Part shown: positions 41,086 to 51,900 of the stretch, in pieces | Numbering within the stretch: position 1 is the stretch's first letter | Layout of the letters: each line of letters starts with the position of its first letter | Source: Craspedostauros australis | Lineage: Eukaryota > Bacillariophyta > Bacillariophyceae > Mastogloiales > Achnanthaceae | DNA length: 64,000 bases | Assembly (NCBI GenBank): GCA_026770025.1 | Contig: JAMXDE010000022.1 | Location: 558,001-622,000, forward strand | Reading direction: 5' to 3' | Notes under the pieces: model-generated | What the model saw: the letters and a program-made list of their open reading frames with translations, nothing else | Database searches by the model: none | What the model was told of the DNA's origin: nothing | Made by a program: the position numbers and the translations under genes

Positions 41086-42544
41086 TGAAGGACACAAGTC
41101 GGTCATTTGCTAACAACGAAAAGTTATGTGTTATGGATCTGTTGTCGTGAACCATCCGGAGCAGCACCATCCATCATTCTCTGGATGAACAAGTTGGTAT
41201 GAGTGAATGATGCGACAGCCGTGTGCACGACTGCCTTGATGCCGACATTTACCCCCGTTAACCGCCAATTCATCCAACCCGCATGCCCTTTCTTATTCGT
41301 TGCCAATCGGCGGCTGTCAACCATCTCAGTCCTGTTGCATGTTTTCACACGATTTCGCATCATTTTGTGTGCCTTTGCGTGCCGTTGTTGCGCTTCATCT
41401 TCTCTACGCAGTTGGATGCTGGAGGCTGCCTCCCCCTTCCTGCGCGCTTCCCCGCACCACTCCGGCACTCTTCAGATGCAACGCTTTGCTATCCGCACCA
41501 TGTCAATCTGTCACCTCAAACATCATCCAGAGCAGACATGATCGGTTGCGTTGCCACCGTCGCCACCACTACGGGTGTTGCCACGATTGCTGCTGTTCCT
41601 TCGTGATGACAGAAACGAAGAATGTCTCACGATAACCCTCAAGAGCAGATGTGAGGAGGAACATCGCATCGTATCGCATCAAATCGTGGGCAGCGAGAAT
41701 TGAGAGCAGGAACTACATCACCCGACCACCGGCTGAATGCTTTCTTCGTTGGAGCGGGCAGCGGGGTGGCTTGACTCTCAGTTGATTGGTGGCTGTTGGT
41801 GGCTGGTGATTGGTCATCTCCCAGTATCCTTTACCCTTCTTCATGTTTACGCTGCCGCAGCTTGGCACGTCACTCGCCTCCTTCTCCCAACACAATTCGA
41901 ATCCGTTCATCGTATCGGAGCGTCTGGTCTTTGGTCGCCACCAGTGCCGGCATCCCAGCCTTTGTTTCAAGATAAGCTTGCAGCAAGGACGATGAGCCGT
42001 GTCTTGCACCGTGCGAGTGGCGTTGGACGAATTCACCCCCTTCCGGTAGCGACGACGACGACGACGACGAATAGTAACAGCTGCATTTGTGATGAGTGAG
42101 GCGGTACTGGCTGTCTCGCCAATCGCAAAAGCCCGCACTGTGATACGTAAGCTCGATCCAAGTCGGCAGGCGGCAACCGGCATCATCTTTCCGTCCTGCA
42201 AACGAATACAACCACGGGTTCCGATACAATGTCAGCACAACGATGGTACTACCAGTACGGCGTCGTCGGCGGCGGAGGGAACGAGGAACCGCCACAGAGC
42301 GTTCATCATTGATGTGCCGCGCAGAACGGATTCGCAAACCCATGTCTGTTGGAAGTAGCTACGGCATTGGTTGGGGAGAGCAGAGTGCTCTGTGGAGAGA
42401 GTTAGTGATTTTACAGTGAATTTCTCACTCTCCATTGCTGCGCCCACTGATCCGACTGCAATCCTCACATCTCAATCTCCTGACCGAGCAGCTCTCTACT
42501 TCTTAACTCCATGGTGAATGATGCCGTGATTGCGTCGTGCGGTC
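41086..42544. other. Spacer downstream of the ankyrin and acyl-AMP ligase genes
   Basis: The two genes converge here. No gene is supported. A (GAC)n microsatellite is at 42045-42067. From about 42054 rightward the sequence is duplicated at 61268 onward (segmental copy). Confidence 0.55.
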
Positions 42545-45500
42545 TCAAGCTGTATCTGAATGGACCATCTCTTGGGAGGTTTGCGTTTGTCCTCCACCCA
42601 GCGATTGCTCCGAGTTCATGAGGAGATGCTGAGGTCCGTGTTCAGCCAACCTTGCTTTGTCCGCGGTTGCTGCCGTCTTGGTTGCCATCATGACAGCACA
42701 ATTTTGGTGCAACACTCCGCTGACGTACGACTGTCCCAAGCTCAGTTGGGAGAATACGCCGCAGTGACCAGTGATCGAACATTCATCGACGACGCATCCA
42801 TCTGCGAAGGTGACGTAGGTCGGCTCGTTGAGGCGGAAACCGAAGTAGAGCAAGCGGCCTTCCAAGGTGACCCCACGAAAGCGGAGAACGCTGTTGATCA
42901 TCGGTGTTCCCCAGAGCATGGGATACAGCGACCAAATATGGACCGAGTAAGTAAACGATTGGTAGACCATGTACAGCGGCAAGCACCATGGCGTCGTTCG
43001 CTCATTGCTTCCCGCGAATGTGATCAAAGAGTGCACACGCAAGAGCATGGTCCACACGATGGTCTGGATGATGACCGATAACACTACCAATGGGACTGCC
43101 TCGAATGATGTCTGTGGCTTGACCACATTCATCCATAGCTCAAAGGCTGGGATGAAGCTGATTGCCGCAACGAGCAGCGTGACAACGTACAGCAGTGTGC
43201 TCGCCACCAAAATCCCGGTCAGTTTCAAAGTTGATTGGCGCTTGTTGCGCGGATCGGGCTTTGGATGGATGACGCTCTCCGTGATGTGTGTCTGCGGCGA
43301 GACCAAAGCGTTGCGGACTGTCACCCCTGGCGCGCAGGTCGTCAGCATCCCGATGCTGCTGTCCTCGATTGCTACTCTCCTGTATTCGTCGTTTTCCTCG
43401 ATGTGGAAGGTGACGATGGATATGAATGATCGCCGGACGGTGACGAGGTCGACGTCGGATGGATGGAAGCTGTCGCTGAAGATCTTTGATCGCAGATCGA
43501 TGTCCATTCCATGAGCTATGTGGACCAGGTTCCAAATGATCGAATTGGTGGTCAGTCCATCGAGCATCAAACATGCTCGGTCGAAGTGATAATCGCATGC
43601 CCAGTCTGCGAATTTACTCCAGATACCGGTCCTTGCTTGGCCCGGTCTCTTCTTGCCGATCATGACCCACTTGAGTATGATGCTGGATATCACTAGCAGG
43701 ACTGATGACAGACCGATGGATACAACCCAATATTGCAGTTTGGAGTATCTCCAGTCTCGGAGGTCATCGCGGACCAAGATATCGGAAATGAGGAAGCAGC
43801 AGAAGGTCATGTACAGCTCGACGAGCAGCCATGCTATCTTCATGCTACCCAGGATGATCCATCTGGTATCGTTGTCGTTCGGCGTTACGCTTCCGGCAAT
43901 GTCTGCAGTTGTGCTCGCATCTGCTTGTTGCGGATCGTCGATGTCATTGTCGCTGCCATTGTCACCGTCGTCGCTGCCGTCAATGATAATGCTGTTGCGG
44001 CTACGTGACGCTGCCGTGCTTTCGACATATCCAGGATTTCCTCGGATAACGGTGTTGGGCGGTGCTTGGGCACCCTCCACCAGCACAGAAACGTGCTGCA
44101 CGTAGCAGTTGGAACCGACCTTGACGCCTGGGCTGAGAATGCCCTTGATCGTCGCATTCGATCCCACCTGGATCTTGCGGAACCGCAAGCTGGGCCCTTC
44201 TTCGTCTTTCCATGGTCCAAACATTCGACAACGGATCGGTTTGCTCACCAAGGCATTGGCGTCAACCTTCGCCAGATCGAACTCCCGAATGAAGGAATCG
44301 ATGTTGCAGGACCGGTGGACATCTGCACCCATGAAGAAGCAGAACGCTGTCATCAATGGTGTGTCCGCGATGAAGCGCCCGACGAAGCTTTCCCACATAT
44401 CCACGAGTCGGTCCACGAACCACCATCGAAGATAGTAGGAGTACGCGAGGTTGGTGTATCCCTCTTGGTACCTGCCAATGATGATCCACTTCGACAGGAT
44501 GACCTCCAGCGTGAGCATGATCATCCAGAATGGGACGACCAGCGGGTAGCACATCCAGATGAAAGCCGACGAATCGATGAAGAAGACAACGCGGGTGCGA
44601 TTGTCGTTGGCCAGGACTTTGCCGATTTCATAGGCTGGGATGATGGGCAAAGCGAACATGAAGAGGATGATGAGCACGCCGATGACCTGGATGACGGTGG
44701 ATGTAGTTTGGGAGAGCCGTTTCTCGTTGCGCATGGTGGTAAGCTTGTTGAGCGCCGGGAGACGCGTTGGGAGCGGTTCTCCATGCGATGTCTCGAGGAA
44801 TGTTTCGAGATCCATGAGCGTTGGAAACATCTCGAAGCAATTTGAAGGGAGGGTGGTGCTGTACCGTTTTGACAGTGATTGCCGGAGCTCCAGTTCCGCC
44901 ATGGATGACAATCCAACATCCTCCCACGTTTCATCTCCCTTGACTTGCGATCCCGTTGCGTTCGTGATGATCTCATGGAAAGTCTTACTTTGGAGGTCGT
45001 CGTCTTGGTCTGCGTTCCTCGCTGACATGGTTTCGGTTGGCGATGTCTTGGCATCACCATCCTGTGCAACTTGGGCGGTTGGATTTGGGTTTGCGCTGAA
45101 GCTGAATATTGCTTTCTGGTCTCCATCGTGCAGACGTTGTCGGTTGCGGCGTCTCTGGATCTTCCCGCTTGTTGTTTTGGAGATGGTGCGTTCCTTGACG
45201 GCTGCGATTGTGACAGGTGCCAATCCGATGTGCTCCATCACGGCCTTTCTGATCTCCTGACAGATTGTTGCAGCATCGTCTGTATGGTTGGTTCGGATCT
45301 CAAAGACGATCTCGAGCTGTCCATCGTTGCCTGAATCATCAGATGAGAATGCCGCGACACATCCTGGACGGACGGCAGATGAGGCCTCTTCAACAGCGTG
45401 CTCGATATCTTGCGGGTAGTAGTTCACACCATTGACGATGATGATGTCCTTCTTGCGGCCGCAAATGAAGAGATGATCATCTTGGTAGAATCCGTAGTCT

Positions 45501-47383
45501 CCCGTTCGCAAGTACGTCTTGGTCGAAGGGCGGCCTCCATTGCTGTCACTGTCAGCGGTGTTCTCGCCATTGCCATTGCCATCGGATGGAGGATCTTGCA
45601 GCTTCGCATGAAATTCGTCGGCGGTGAGCTGGGCTTGATTGTAGTATCCGGCTGCGACAGAGGCCCCGGCGATCCAGATCTCTCCCGTGATATTATCTGG
45701 ACGTTGCACGCGGGTGTCCGGGTCCACGATGATGATATCAATCGAGTGGTGTAGAGTATTGCGGTGTGTAATTGCCACAGATGGATGCAGATCTTCACCT
45801 TCGCGGATGGTAGAAACATGAAATCCATGCTTGAAACTCACGCCAACCACGTTCTCCGCAAGACCATACCCAGCCACAAACCATTCCTTGCGCAGGCCGT
45901 ATGGGCAGAATGCGTCAGAGAAGTGCTTTTCTGTGTCCAGCCGTGTTGGTTCGGCCGCGTTTTGCAGATGATACACGTTGGATAGGTCGAGGTTCGGGAT
46001 GGGATGACCTTTTCCAGTCTGCTTGCTCTTGGCCTCGTTGAACTTGCGTGTTGCAAGACGGTACGCAAAGTCTGGCGCAGCACTCATGTGGCACTTGTGT
46101 CGCGAGATCAGATCAATCCACAGCAGCGGGTTGCTGATAAATGAGACGGGCGACATCATATGGAGACGGAAGGCACCGGACAAAGGCGCAATGACCATCT
46201 GGATCAGACCCATGTCATGGTACTGCGGTAGCCATGAGCATGCCGTGATTCGCTTTGGTATTTTGCCTCTATCACCCACGTCATTTTCAAAGCACTTCAG
46301 CCAACAGCCATGGAGCAGTTCAACGTTGGCTCTCAGGGCGGCATGCGTCACCATCACACCCTTGGGGTTGCCTGTGCTCCCGGATGTGTACTGGAGGAAC
46401 GCCAGATCCGATCCCACCATGTTGGGTTCATCGAATGAAGGCGGCGGCGACGATGAACGGCCAGAGATGAGGCTCGAAAGGAAGCCTTTGTTGGTTTGCT
46501 TGTTCTTGCCGTTGATCTTGCCCGTGATGAAGCCATCATGGCGAATGATGCGATCGGTGACTTGGTACTTCACCCCGCTTGGCCACATGGAGCGGCTCCT
46601 GGATGTTGGGTTGGCGCGATCGGCGGCTCGAAGGAGATTGATGGATGTTTGGGTGAGGATGAGTGCTGGAGCGCAATCCTCGATCACCTTGTTCATCTTG
46701 GTGAGCGACTTGACAAGCGGAGGTCCGGGAGGGTAGACCAACACGGCTGTTACTCCTGCACGAAGACATCCCAAGAAGACAGCGAAGAAGTGCAGACCGA
46801 AGTCGTAGCAGAGAACGACGCGATCGCCTTTCTTGACGTCCCACTTGTTGCGGAGGAGATGGGCGCATTGGCCGGCTTCATCCCAAAGCTGCTGGAAGGT
46901 GTAGTTGTTGATTGCCTTTCCCTTGTCGTTGTACCAAGTGGAAAAGACGATGTCGGACTTGAGCTCGACGACGAACTTGAGATGGTCGAGGAAGGATTTG
47001 TTTTGGATGGATTTGTGGATGACATCATGCTCGCTGATGACAGCAGGGCTGCTGATGCCGTCGGACGAAGCCAACGTCGTTGATGCCTGCGACGGAGGCA
47101 ATGATTGTGGCTTGATGATGCCGGCTTCGACATCATCTGTGATGTCTGGCAGAGGAGAGTGCTCATCATTGCCTCTGGGTGTATCGGATGCGGTTGTTGC
47201 GACATCGCCAGAACTGTCTTCGGTCGTTTGATCATGGTCGTCGTCGCGCATGATGGAGGGAGGGAAGGTGGGTATGTGAACGGATAGTCGTACTTGATTA
47301 TGCGAGATGGATTTGCTCTGTTTCTTCATTTTGTGACCATCCCTGCGAGTTTGTTGTTGTTGTCCCTGTTGGTTGGTTATCAC
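42545..47383 (-). CDS. Fatty acyl-AMP ligase / carrier / membrane beta-helix multidomain protein, 1612 aa
   Basis: Single-exon gene. Residues 1-110 are disordered. The adenylation domain (about 120-720) has YTSGSTGNPKG (332-342, nucleotide loop), SWLPQYHDMGLIQMV (fatty acyl-AMP ligase signature), YLRTGDYGFYQDDHLFICGRKKDII (Asp629 in TGD) and a Lys-containing TTSGKIQRRRNRQRL C-terminal lobe. A carrier domain follows, with Ser827 in VGLSSMAELEL as the likely phosphopantetheine site. The last 700 residues contain several membrane helices (for example VIQVIGVLIILFMFALPIIPAYEIG) and hexapeptide-type segments (IQVGSNATIKGILSPGVKVGSNCYVQHV). This layout resembles bacterial one-module synthetases with the Pls/PosA-type terminal region (TIGR02353). 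I infer that an acyl or amino-acyl group is activated, loaded on the carrier and passed to a membrane-embedded transferase. The product is unknown. A partial copy is at 61753-63624. Confidence 0.85.
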   Translation of the reverse strand: MITNQQGQQQQTRRDGHKMKKQSKSISHNQVRLSVHIPTFPPSIMRDDDHDQTTEDSSGDVATTASDTPRGNDEHSPLPDITDDVEAGIIKPQSLPPSQASTTLASSDGISSPAVISEHDVIHKSIQNKSFLDHLKFVVELKSDIVFSTWYNDKGKAINNYTFQQLWDEAGQCAHLLRNKWDVKKGDRVVLCYDFGLHFFAVFLGCLRAGVTAVLVYPPGPPLVKSLTKMNKVIEDCAPALILTQTSINLLRAADRANPTSRSRSMWPSGVKYQVTDRIIRHDGFITGKINGKNKQTNKGFLSSLISGRSSSPPPSFDEPNMVGSDLAFLQYTSGSTGNPKGVMVTHAALRANVELLHGCWLKCFENDVGDRGKIPKRITACSWLPQYHDMGLIQMVIAPLSGAFRLHMMSPVSFISNPLLWIDLISRHKCHMSAAPDFAYRLATRKFNEAKSKQTGKGHPIPNLDLSNVYHLQNAAEPTRLDTEKHFSDAFCPYGLRKEWFVAGYGLAENVVGVSFKHGFHVSTIREGEDLHPSVAITHRNTLHHSIDIIIVDPDTRVQRPDNITGEIWIAGASVAAGYYNQAQLTADEFHAKLQDPPSDGNGNGENTADSDSNGGRPSTKTYLRTGDYGFYQDDHLFICGRKKDIIIVNGVNYYPQDIEHAVEEASSAVRPGCVAAFSSDDSGNDGQLEIVFEIRTNHTDDAATICQEIRKAVMEHIGLAPVTIAAVKERTISKTTSGKIQRRRNRQRLHDGDQKAIFSFSANPNPTAQVAQDGDAKTSPTETMSARNADQDDDLQSKTFHEIITNATGSQVKGDETWEDVGLSSMAELELRQSLSKRYSTTLPSNCFEMFPTLMDLETFLETSHGEPLPTRLPALNKLTTMRNEKRLSQTTSTVIQVIGVLIILFMFALPIIPAYEIGKVLANDNRTRVVFFIDSSAFIWMCYPLVVPFWMIMLTLEVILSKWIIIGRYQEGYTNLAYSYYLRWWFVDRLVDMWESFVGRFIADTPLMTAFCFFMGADVHRSCNIDSFIREFDLAKVDANALVSKPIRCRMFGPWKDEEGPSLRFRKIQVGSNATIKGILSPGVKVGSNCYVQHVSVLVEGAQAPPNTVIRGNPGYVESTAASRSRNSIIIDGSDDGDNGSDNDIDDPQQADASTTADIAGSVTPNDNDTRWIILGSMKIAWLLVELYMTFCCFLISDILVRDDLRDWRYSKLQYWVVSIGLSSVLLVISSIILKWVMIGKKRPGQARTGIWSKFADWACDYHFDRACLMLDGLTTNSIIWNLVHIAHGMDIDLRSKIFSDSFHPSDVDLVTVRRSFISIVTFHIEENDEYRRVAIEDSSIGMLTTCAPGVTVRNALVSPQTHITESVIHPKPDPRNKRQSTLKLTGILVASTLLYVVTLLVAAISFIPAFELWMNVVKPQTSFEAVPLVVLSVIIQTIVWTMLLRVHSLITFAGSNERTTPWCLPLYMVYQSFTYSVHIWSLYPMLWGTPMINSVLRFRGVTLEGRLLYFGFRLNEPTYVTFADGCVVDECSITGHCGVFSQLSLGQSYVSGVLHQNCAVMMATKTAATADKARLAEHGPQHLLMNSEQSLGGGQTQTSQEMVHSDTA

Positions 47384-47672
47384 TGACAGTTGACACAGTT
47401 TCCGATCAAGGCGGAAACGAGTTGGTCATGTTGGCTCCGGGGCATTTGTCCCTCGAGTCCCTGTGAAGAACATCCCGAAAAGACCGTCATCGGCAACACG
47501 AGATTCATACGGAGCATTATGACTTCCACATTCAGTTTCCCCTCCTACTGGTCCCCACCACGGTTCGTGCCGGTTCTCGGAAAACGAAACTTCGCAGAAC
47601 CGCGTCGTGACTGAATAGAGAGATATAGTTGGAATTCAATGAGGGACGGACTGATTCGGATTTTATGGTGTC
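47384..47672. promoter_or_regulatory. Promoter-proximal region of the acyl-AMP ligase, cut by the Copia insertion
   Basis: Only 289 bases separate the start codon at 47383 from the retrotransposon at 47673. The rest of the pre-insertion upstream sequence resumes at 57146. No core element was recognised in the proximal part. Confidence 0.5.
47668..47672 (+). repeat. Target-site duplication GTGTC, left copy
   Basis: Five bases gtgtc directly precede the left LTR and are repeated directly after the right LTR at 57141-57145. Confidence 0.85.
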
Positions 47673-48433
47673 AGTTGCAATATACCATGATGTCACTGAA
47701 AAATTGCTGAAAATTGGTATTTTCCCTTCATGCCCCCATTGACCGGTGACCGAATTGTCTGTACTACCACCAGTACACACGATTGAGCAACAAATGGACA
47801 GGCACTCTACCTCCAAAAGAGACTACATATGTGAAGGCATCTGTCTGCAAGAATACAAGTGCATGGCTCATCCTGCATGCACAGTTGATGCTTCTCACTT
47901 GCCTCTTTGCCATGTGTTCCAAGATTACATATGTATGAAACTGACATCTTCCATGCAGGATGTGCCGGTCTTGGATCAAAAGCAAGACTATCCTGCAAAA
48001 TTGGAACAAGACTAAGACATGGAACACTCGCACCTTCACTCCAACAATTGGAGAATCAGCTCTCAAACCTGCCAAGAGCGATGAAGCATCGTGGTTTCAT
48101 CGCCTGGGGATTGTGGAGCAATTTTTCAAATGTACAAGACCATGAACAGCGACAACCAACAGCAGAGCAGTGTGATGACCAGCCCATCTCGTTTTCCTCT
48201 CCAACCTTCAACCAAAACAATCTCATAAAAACAACAATCTTACAAAACTCAAGCTTTACAACCACCAAATCAACTCAAAACACATTCTCAATCGTCTCAT
48301 CTACGTTCGTGGTCACACTACGTTTAACCGCGCTGACGTTGGCAGTTTCACTTCCCCTTTTTGACCTGCCAAAGTCCGACACTGGAAGGCAAAGCCGGAC
48401 ACAACCGGACTTCATTTGCCCTCTATTCTCGCT
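47673..48433 (+). repeat. Left LTR, 761 bp
   Basis: Starts agttgcaatatacc and ends tattctcgct. Boundaries were set by the GTGTC target duplication, by the primer site starting at the next base, and by comparison with the right LTR. A U3-type promoter should lie in the first half; no strong TATA box was identified. Confidence 0.92.
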
Positions 48434-48455
48434 GGTTATGAGCCTGGTCTTACGC
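48434..48455 (+). promoter_or_regulatory. Primer-binding site complementary to a tRNA-Met anticodon arm
   Basis: ggttatgagcctggtcttac begins at the base after the LTR. Its complement contains CTCATAA, the Met anticodon loop (anticodon CAT), with CCAGG as the 5' side of the stem. Priming by a half tRNA cleaved in the anticodon loop is the mechanism known for Drosophila copia. Confidence 0.65.
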
Positions 48456-48941
48456 TGAAGTCAAGATTCGACAGAGAGCCTCATCAATAGCGCAAGAACC
48501 GATCCCACGAAGTCTCAGACTTCCTCATCCAACTAAGTCGCTGCCACAGCGACCCGCATCCGTGGCTTGGACCCTGTGAGCTTCACTGCAGGAAGCAAGA
48601 GTCAAGCCGCCCACTGACAGTCCAGCTGTCCGAACGCCAGCAACGCAGTTGCTCCGACAATAATCAGCCGATCATCTGCTGATCTACCCGCAGCAGCGCA
48701 GCTGACTGCTTGCAACACAGTTGCTCCTGCCACAGGCACCCACTGATCTACCCGCAGCAGTGCAGCTGACTGCCCGCAACACAGTTGCCTCACTCCCAGA
48801 CACCTGCTGACTGAAGCTCAGCAATCACAACTCGCAACGCAGTTGCGACCATCGATCGATACTCCAGCAGAACATCTGCGAACCAGCAGCTCAGCTGCTC
48901 ATCAGAAAATCCGCAACCTCTTCAAGCGCAGCTTTTGAAGG
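48456..48941 (+). other. Retrotransposon leader with 64-bp tandem repeats and recurring hairpins
   Basis: Units beginning tgatctaccc at 48680 and 48744 are about 90% alike, and a degenerate third starts at 48808, all 64 bases apart. The word gcaac-N3-gttgc, able to form a small hairpin, occurs at 48640-48652, 48712-48724, 48776-48788 and 48834-48846. There is no ORF of note before the Gag start. Confidence 0.75.
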
Positions 48942-51900
48942 ATGGCGGATGATCAACCGGAGGCCACCGTCACCCAAGGTGGAGCCACCACAACTCAAGC
49001 CGAGGTAGCTGCCACTCAAGCAGCAACCTTGGAACAACTCAGCCAGATGCAGGCCCGCCTTCTGGCCCAGCAACAACAACTGAACGAAGCGAGCCAAGTC
49101 CTTCAAGAACGACTCGCGAATCTGACTGAGAGGGAGGAAGCCCACGAGCGTCTCCTTCAAACCGAGGTATCTGGTGTCAACACCTCCCAGGAAATCTTCG
49201 AACTGGGCCGCACCGCAGCCGAGACGGAACGTGAACTCGCCAATCGCCCAACCAAGCCGGTGATGGGCAACATCGTCAAGGTGGGAAAGAACTGGTTCCC
49301 CTTCACCGGGGGAAAGCCCAAAGCTGACTGGTCTGGGCTTGTTGACGAGCCCAACACCTACCTCTACGTTCTCCAGAAGCGCTCCACTGCAAGCGGAGCC
49401 GATGTCAAGAGCCAACCCGACATGGAGAAGGGCCTTGAACCCAAGTTCCACCGCCAGAGCGATCTCCAAGCCTTCCAGCGCGACTTCATGTCCGAACTCA
49501 AAGCCAGAGGGCTCGACACCATCTCCTACCTCAAGGAGCCATCCGACCCCGAAGACACGACCAGCGTCGTTGCCCATCCATACCGCTTCAACCAAAAGAC
49601 CATCATGGAAGAAGCAACCGAAATGGCAAGCCATTTTGATGAGTACGACCGCCGCAACAACATCACTGCCTGCCGCTTTCTCCTCAACTCTCTCCAGCCA
49701 AGCCTGAAGGACGACATCTTGGCGCGGGTCCATCCGGATCAACGCGAGGATTTTGTCATTCTTTGGATGGAGCTGATCGAGGACTTGCGAACCACCACTT
49801 TCGACAAGTATGATCGCATCAAGCAGAACATCCGCCGTCGCACTCCCAAGACCTATGCCGGTGAGAACATCAAGAAGTTTGCTGATGACACCCGCAAGGA
49901 CGCCCAAGTTCTCGAAGATGCTGGCCAATATGACCACGCCCTCACTGCGGACATCCTCACCAAGTTTCTCTCTGCTGGCGGCTCTGGCACATCCGGGGAG
50001 CGCTACCGCTTTGGTCTCCACAGCAAACTCGGCAACCTCAAGGAAGTGCTGATCCAAATCGGGTGCTGCACCAAGGCCGAGAAGGACCGACGCATCTTGA
50101 AGGATCGCCTTCACTGGCGTGATGTCTGCAATCTTGCCACCGACCTGTACAAGCAAGAGCTCCATGCTGGACAATGGCATGCTGCCTCCTACTTGCGCAA
50201 TCGCAAGAACAGCAACGCTGGGTATTTCCTCTCTGGAGAAAATGGAGGCATCGAGATCGACGAAAGCACGGCGCTGGCCCTGATGCAGAATGGTGGAAAG
50301 ACGCCCATCATCTGCCACAACTGCGGAGAACCTGGTCATGTCAAGGCCAACTGCCCCAATCTGAAGAAAGGTGCAGGCTCCAACCACAGCAGCAAGGGCA
50401 AGAAGGGTTCCAACAACGCGAAGAAGGGTTCTTCCAACACCAGTTGGCGTTCTGTTCCCCCTTCCAAGGGTGAACCGCACCAGAAGGTTGTCAGGAGCTC
50501 CACTTTCAAGTGGTGTGCCAAGTGCAAGCGTTGGCTCACCTCCCATGGCACCAGCGAGCACAGAAGCGACTTCAAGGACAAGAACAAGAACAAGAGCGAG
50601 ACCGCTGCCAACACAGTCACATTCGATTCCACCGAATGGCACGTCTACAAGGTGACGGAAGAAAGTCCATCTGGGTGGTTCCAAATCATCCAGGCCTACC
50701 TTGGTCCATTGGCTCTCCTCATTGGTGCCTTTCCTCTTTTCATTCCGCTGCTCATCCAGGTCCTCATCTTTGCAATCATGCATGGGTGGGAGACAGCCTC
50801 GATTGCAGCATGGATGGTCACTGCAACATACCTGGCACGCAAGCACCATGGCATGCCTCGCCACCCTGATGGTCCAGTTCCCAAGCCTCGTTGGCAACGC
50901 CGCTGCGAAGCCTATTGGGAAAAGAAAGGTCGCCGTCGTGACCGAGCCCAACCCAAGGATTGGATCAACTTTCATCGTCGTGCTCCGATTCGTCTCCGCC
51001 ACCACCGCTCTCGCTTCGACCCTCCAGTATCTGCAATGCATGCATCAACCAACATGCATCCCAGAGCAAGAGCAGCTGGGTTGAGGCGACGCAGTCATCG
51101 TGTGATCGGTCTTGAGAACAACCCGAACAAGCACAGATTCAGAAGCACGGCTTTCTCCAACCCACGGCCAAGAGCCAATTCCATCAGCCATGGTGCCAGG
51201 TTCGGAACCAGAGCCGTTCCTATTCGTCGACATGAAGTGCAAGGACCATCCAAGAAGAAACATCGCAATCAGCGTCAGCGAATGATGGTATTTGATGCTC
51301 CTGCTCCTGCTCAGCGACAGCGACTCACCGAGAAACAAACCAGCAGACTGGCCCAGATCCTCAGCACCTACTTCAAGCCTGAGGACGCGCCTCCGTCAAA
51401 TTCTGTGTGCACACACGATGGACCATCCTCTATCACGAGTTTCTCGGCTGTCCGTCACAGCTCAGACGAGCTCGCCAACGTCCTTCCAGCCAAGATGATA
51501 TGTGATGTCATTTGGGACAGCGGATCCACCGTCTGTATCTCACATGACAAGTCCGACTTCGTCTCCGAACCCAGAAGGCCAATTGGAAACCAAGCCAAGA
51601 AACTGACAGGGCTGTTTGGAGGACGATCTGACCACTTGGTGGGAACCGTGGAATGGGGCATCCAAGACACGAGAGGAAACATTCGCCGTCTCAAATTCCC
51701 GGCATACTATGTGCCAAGAAGCAACGCCAAGATCATCAGCACCTCTGTGTTCGAAAGAATGTATCCAGGCGAGCTGCAGTATGTGAATGGCAGGTGGAAG
51801 GTCCAAGGAAGAGAGGGAGAGATCAACATCGAGATCAATCCCAAGAACAAGCTTCCAACTTCCAAGGCATACAACATGAAGTCATTGACCGAGCACATTC

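Noticed and set aside
42545-47383. Labelling the acyl-AMP ligase a full non-ribosomal peptide synthetase
   Set aside because: No condensation or thioesterase domain is visible, and the adenylation motifs are closer to fatty acyl-AMP ligases; a narrower call is justified.
48891-51041. 716-codon open frame on the minus strand inside the retrotransposon
   Set aside because: It is antisense to the well-supported Gag-Pol frame and arises from its codon bias; it shows no domain.
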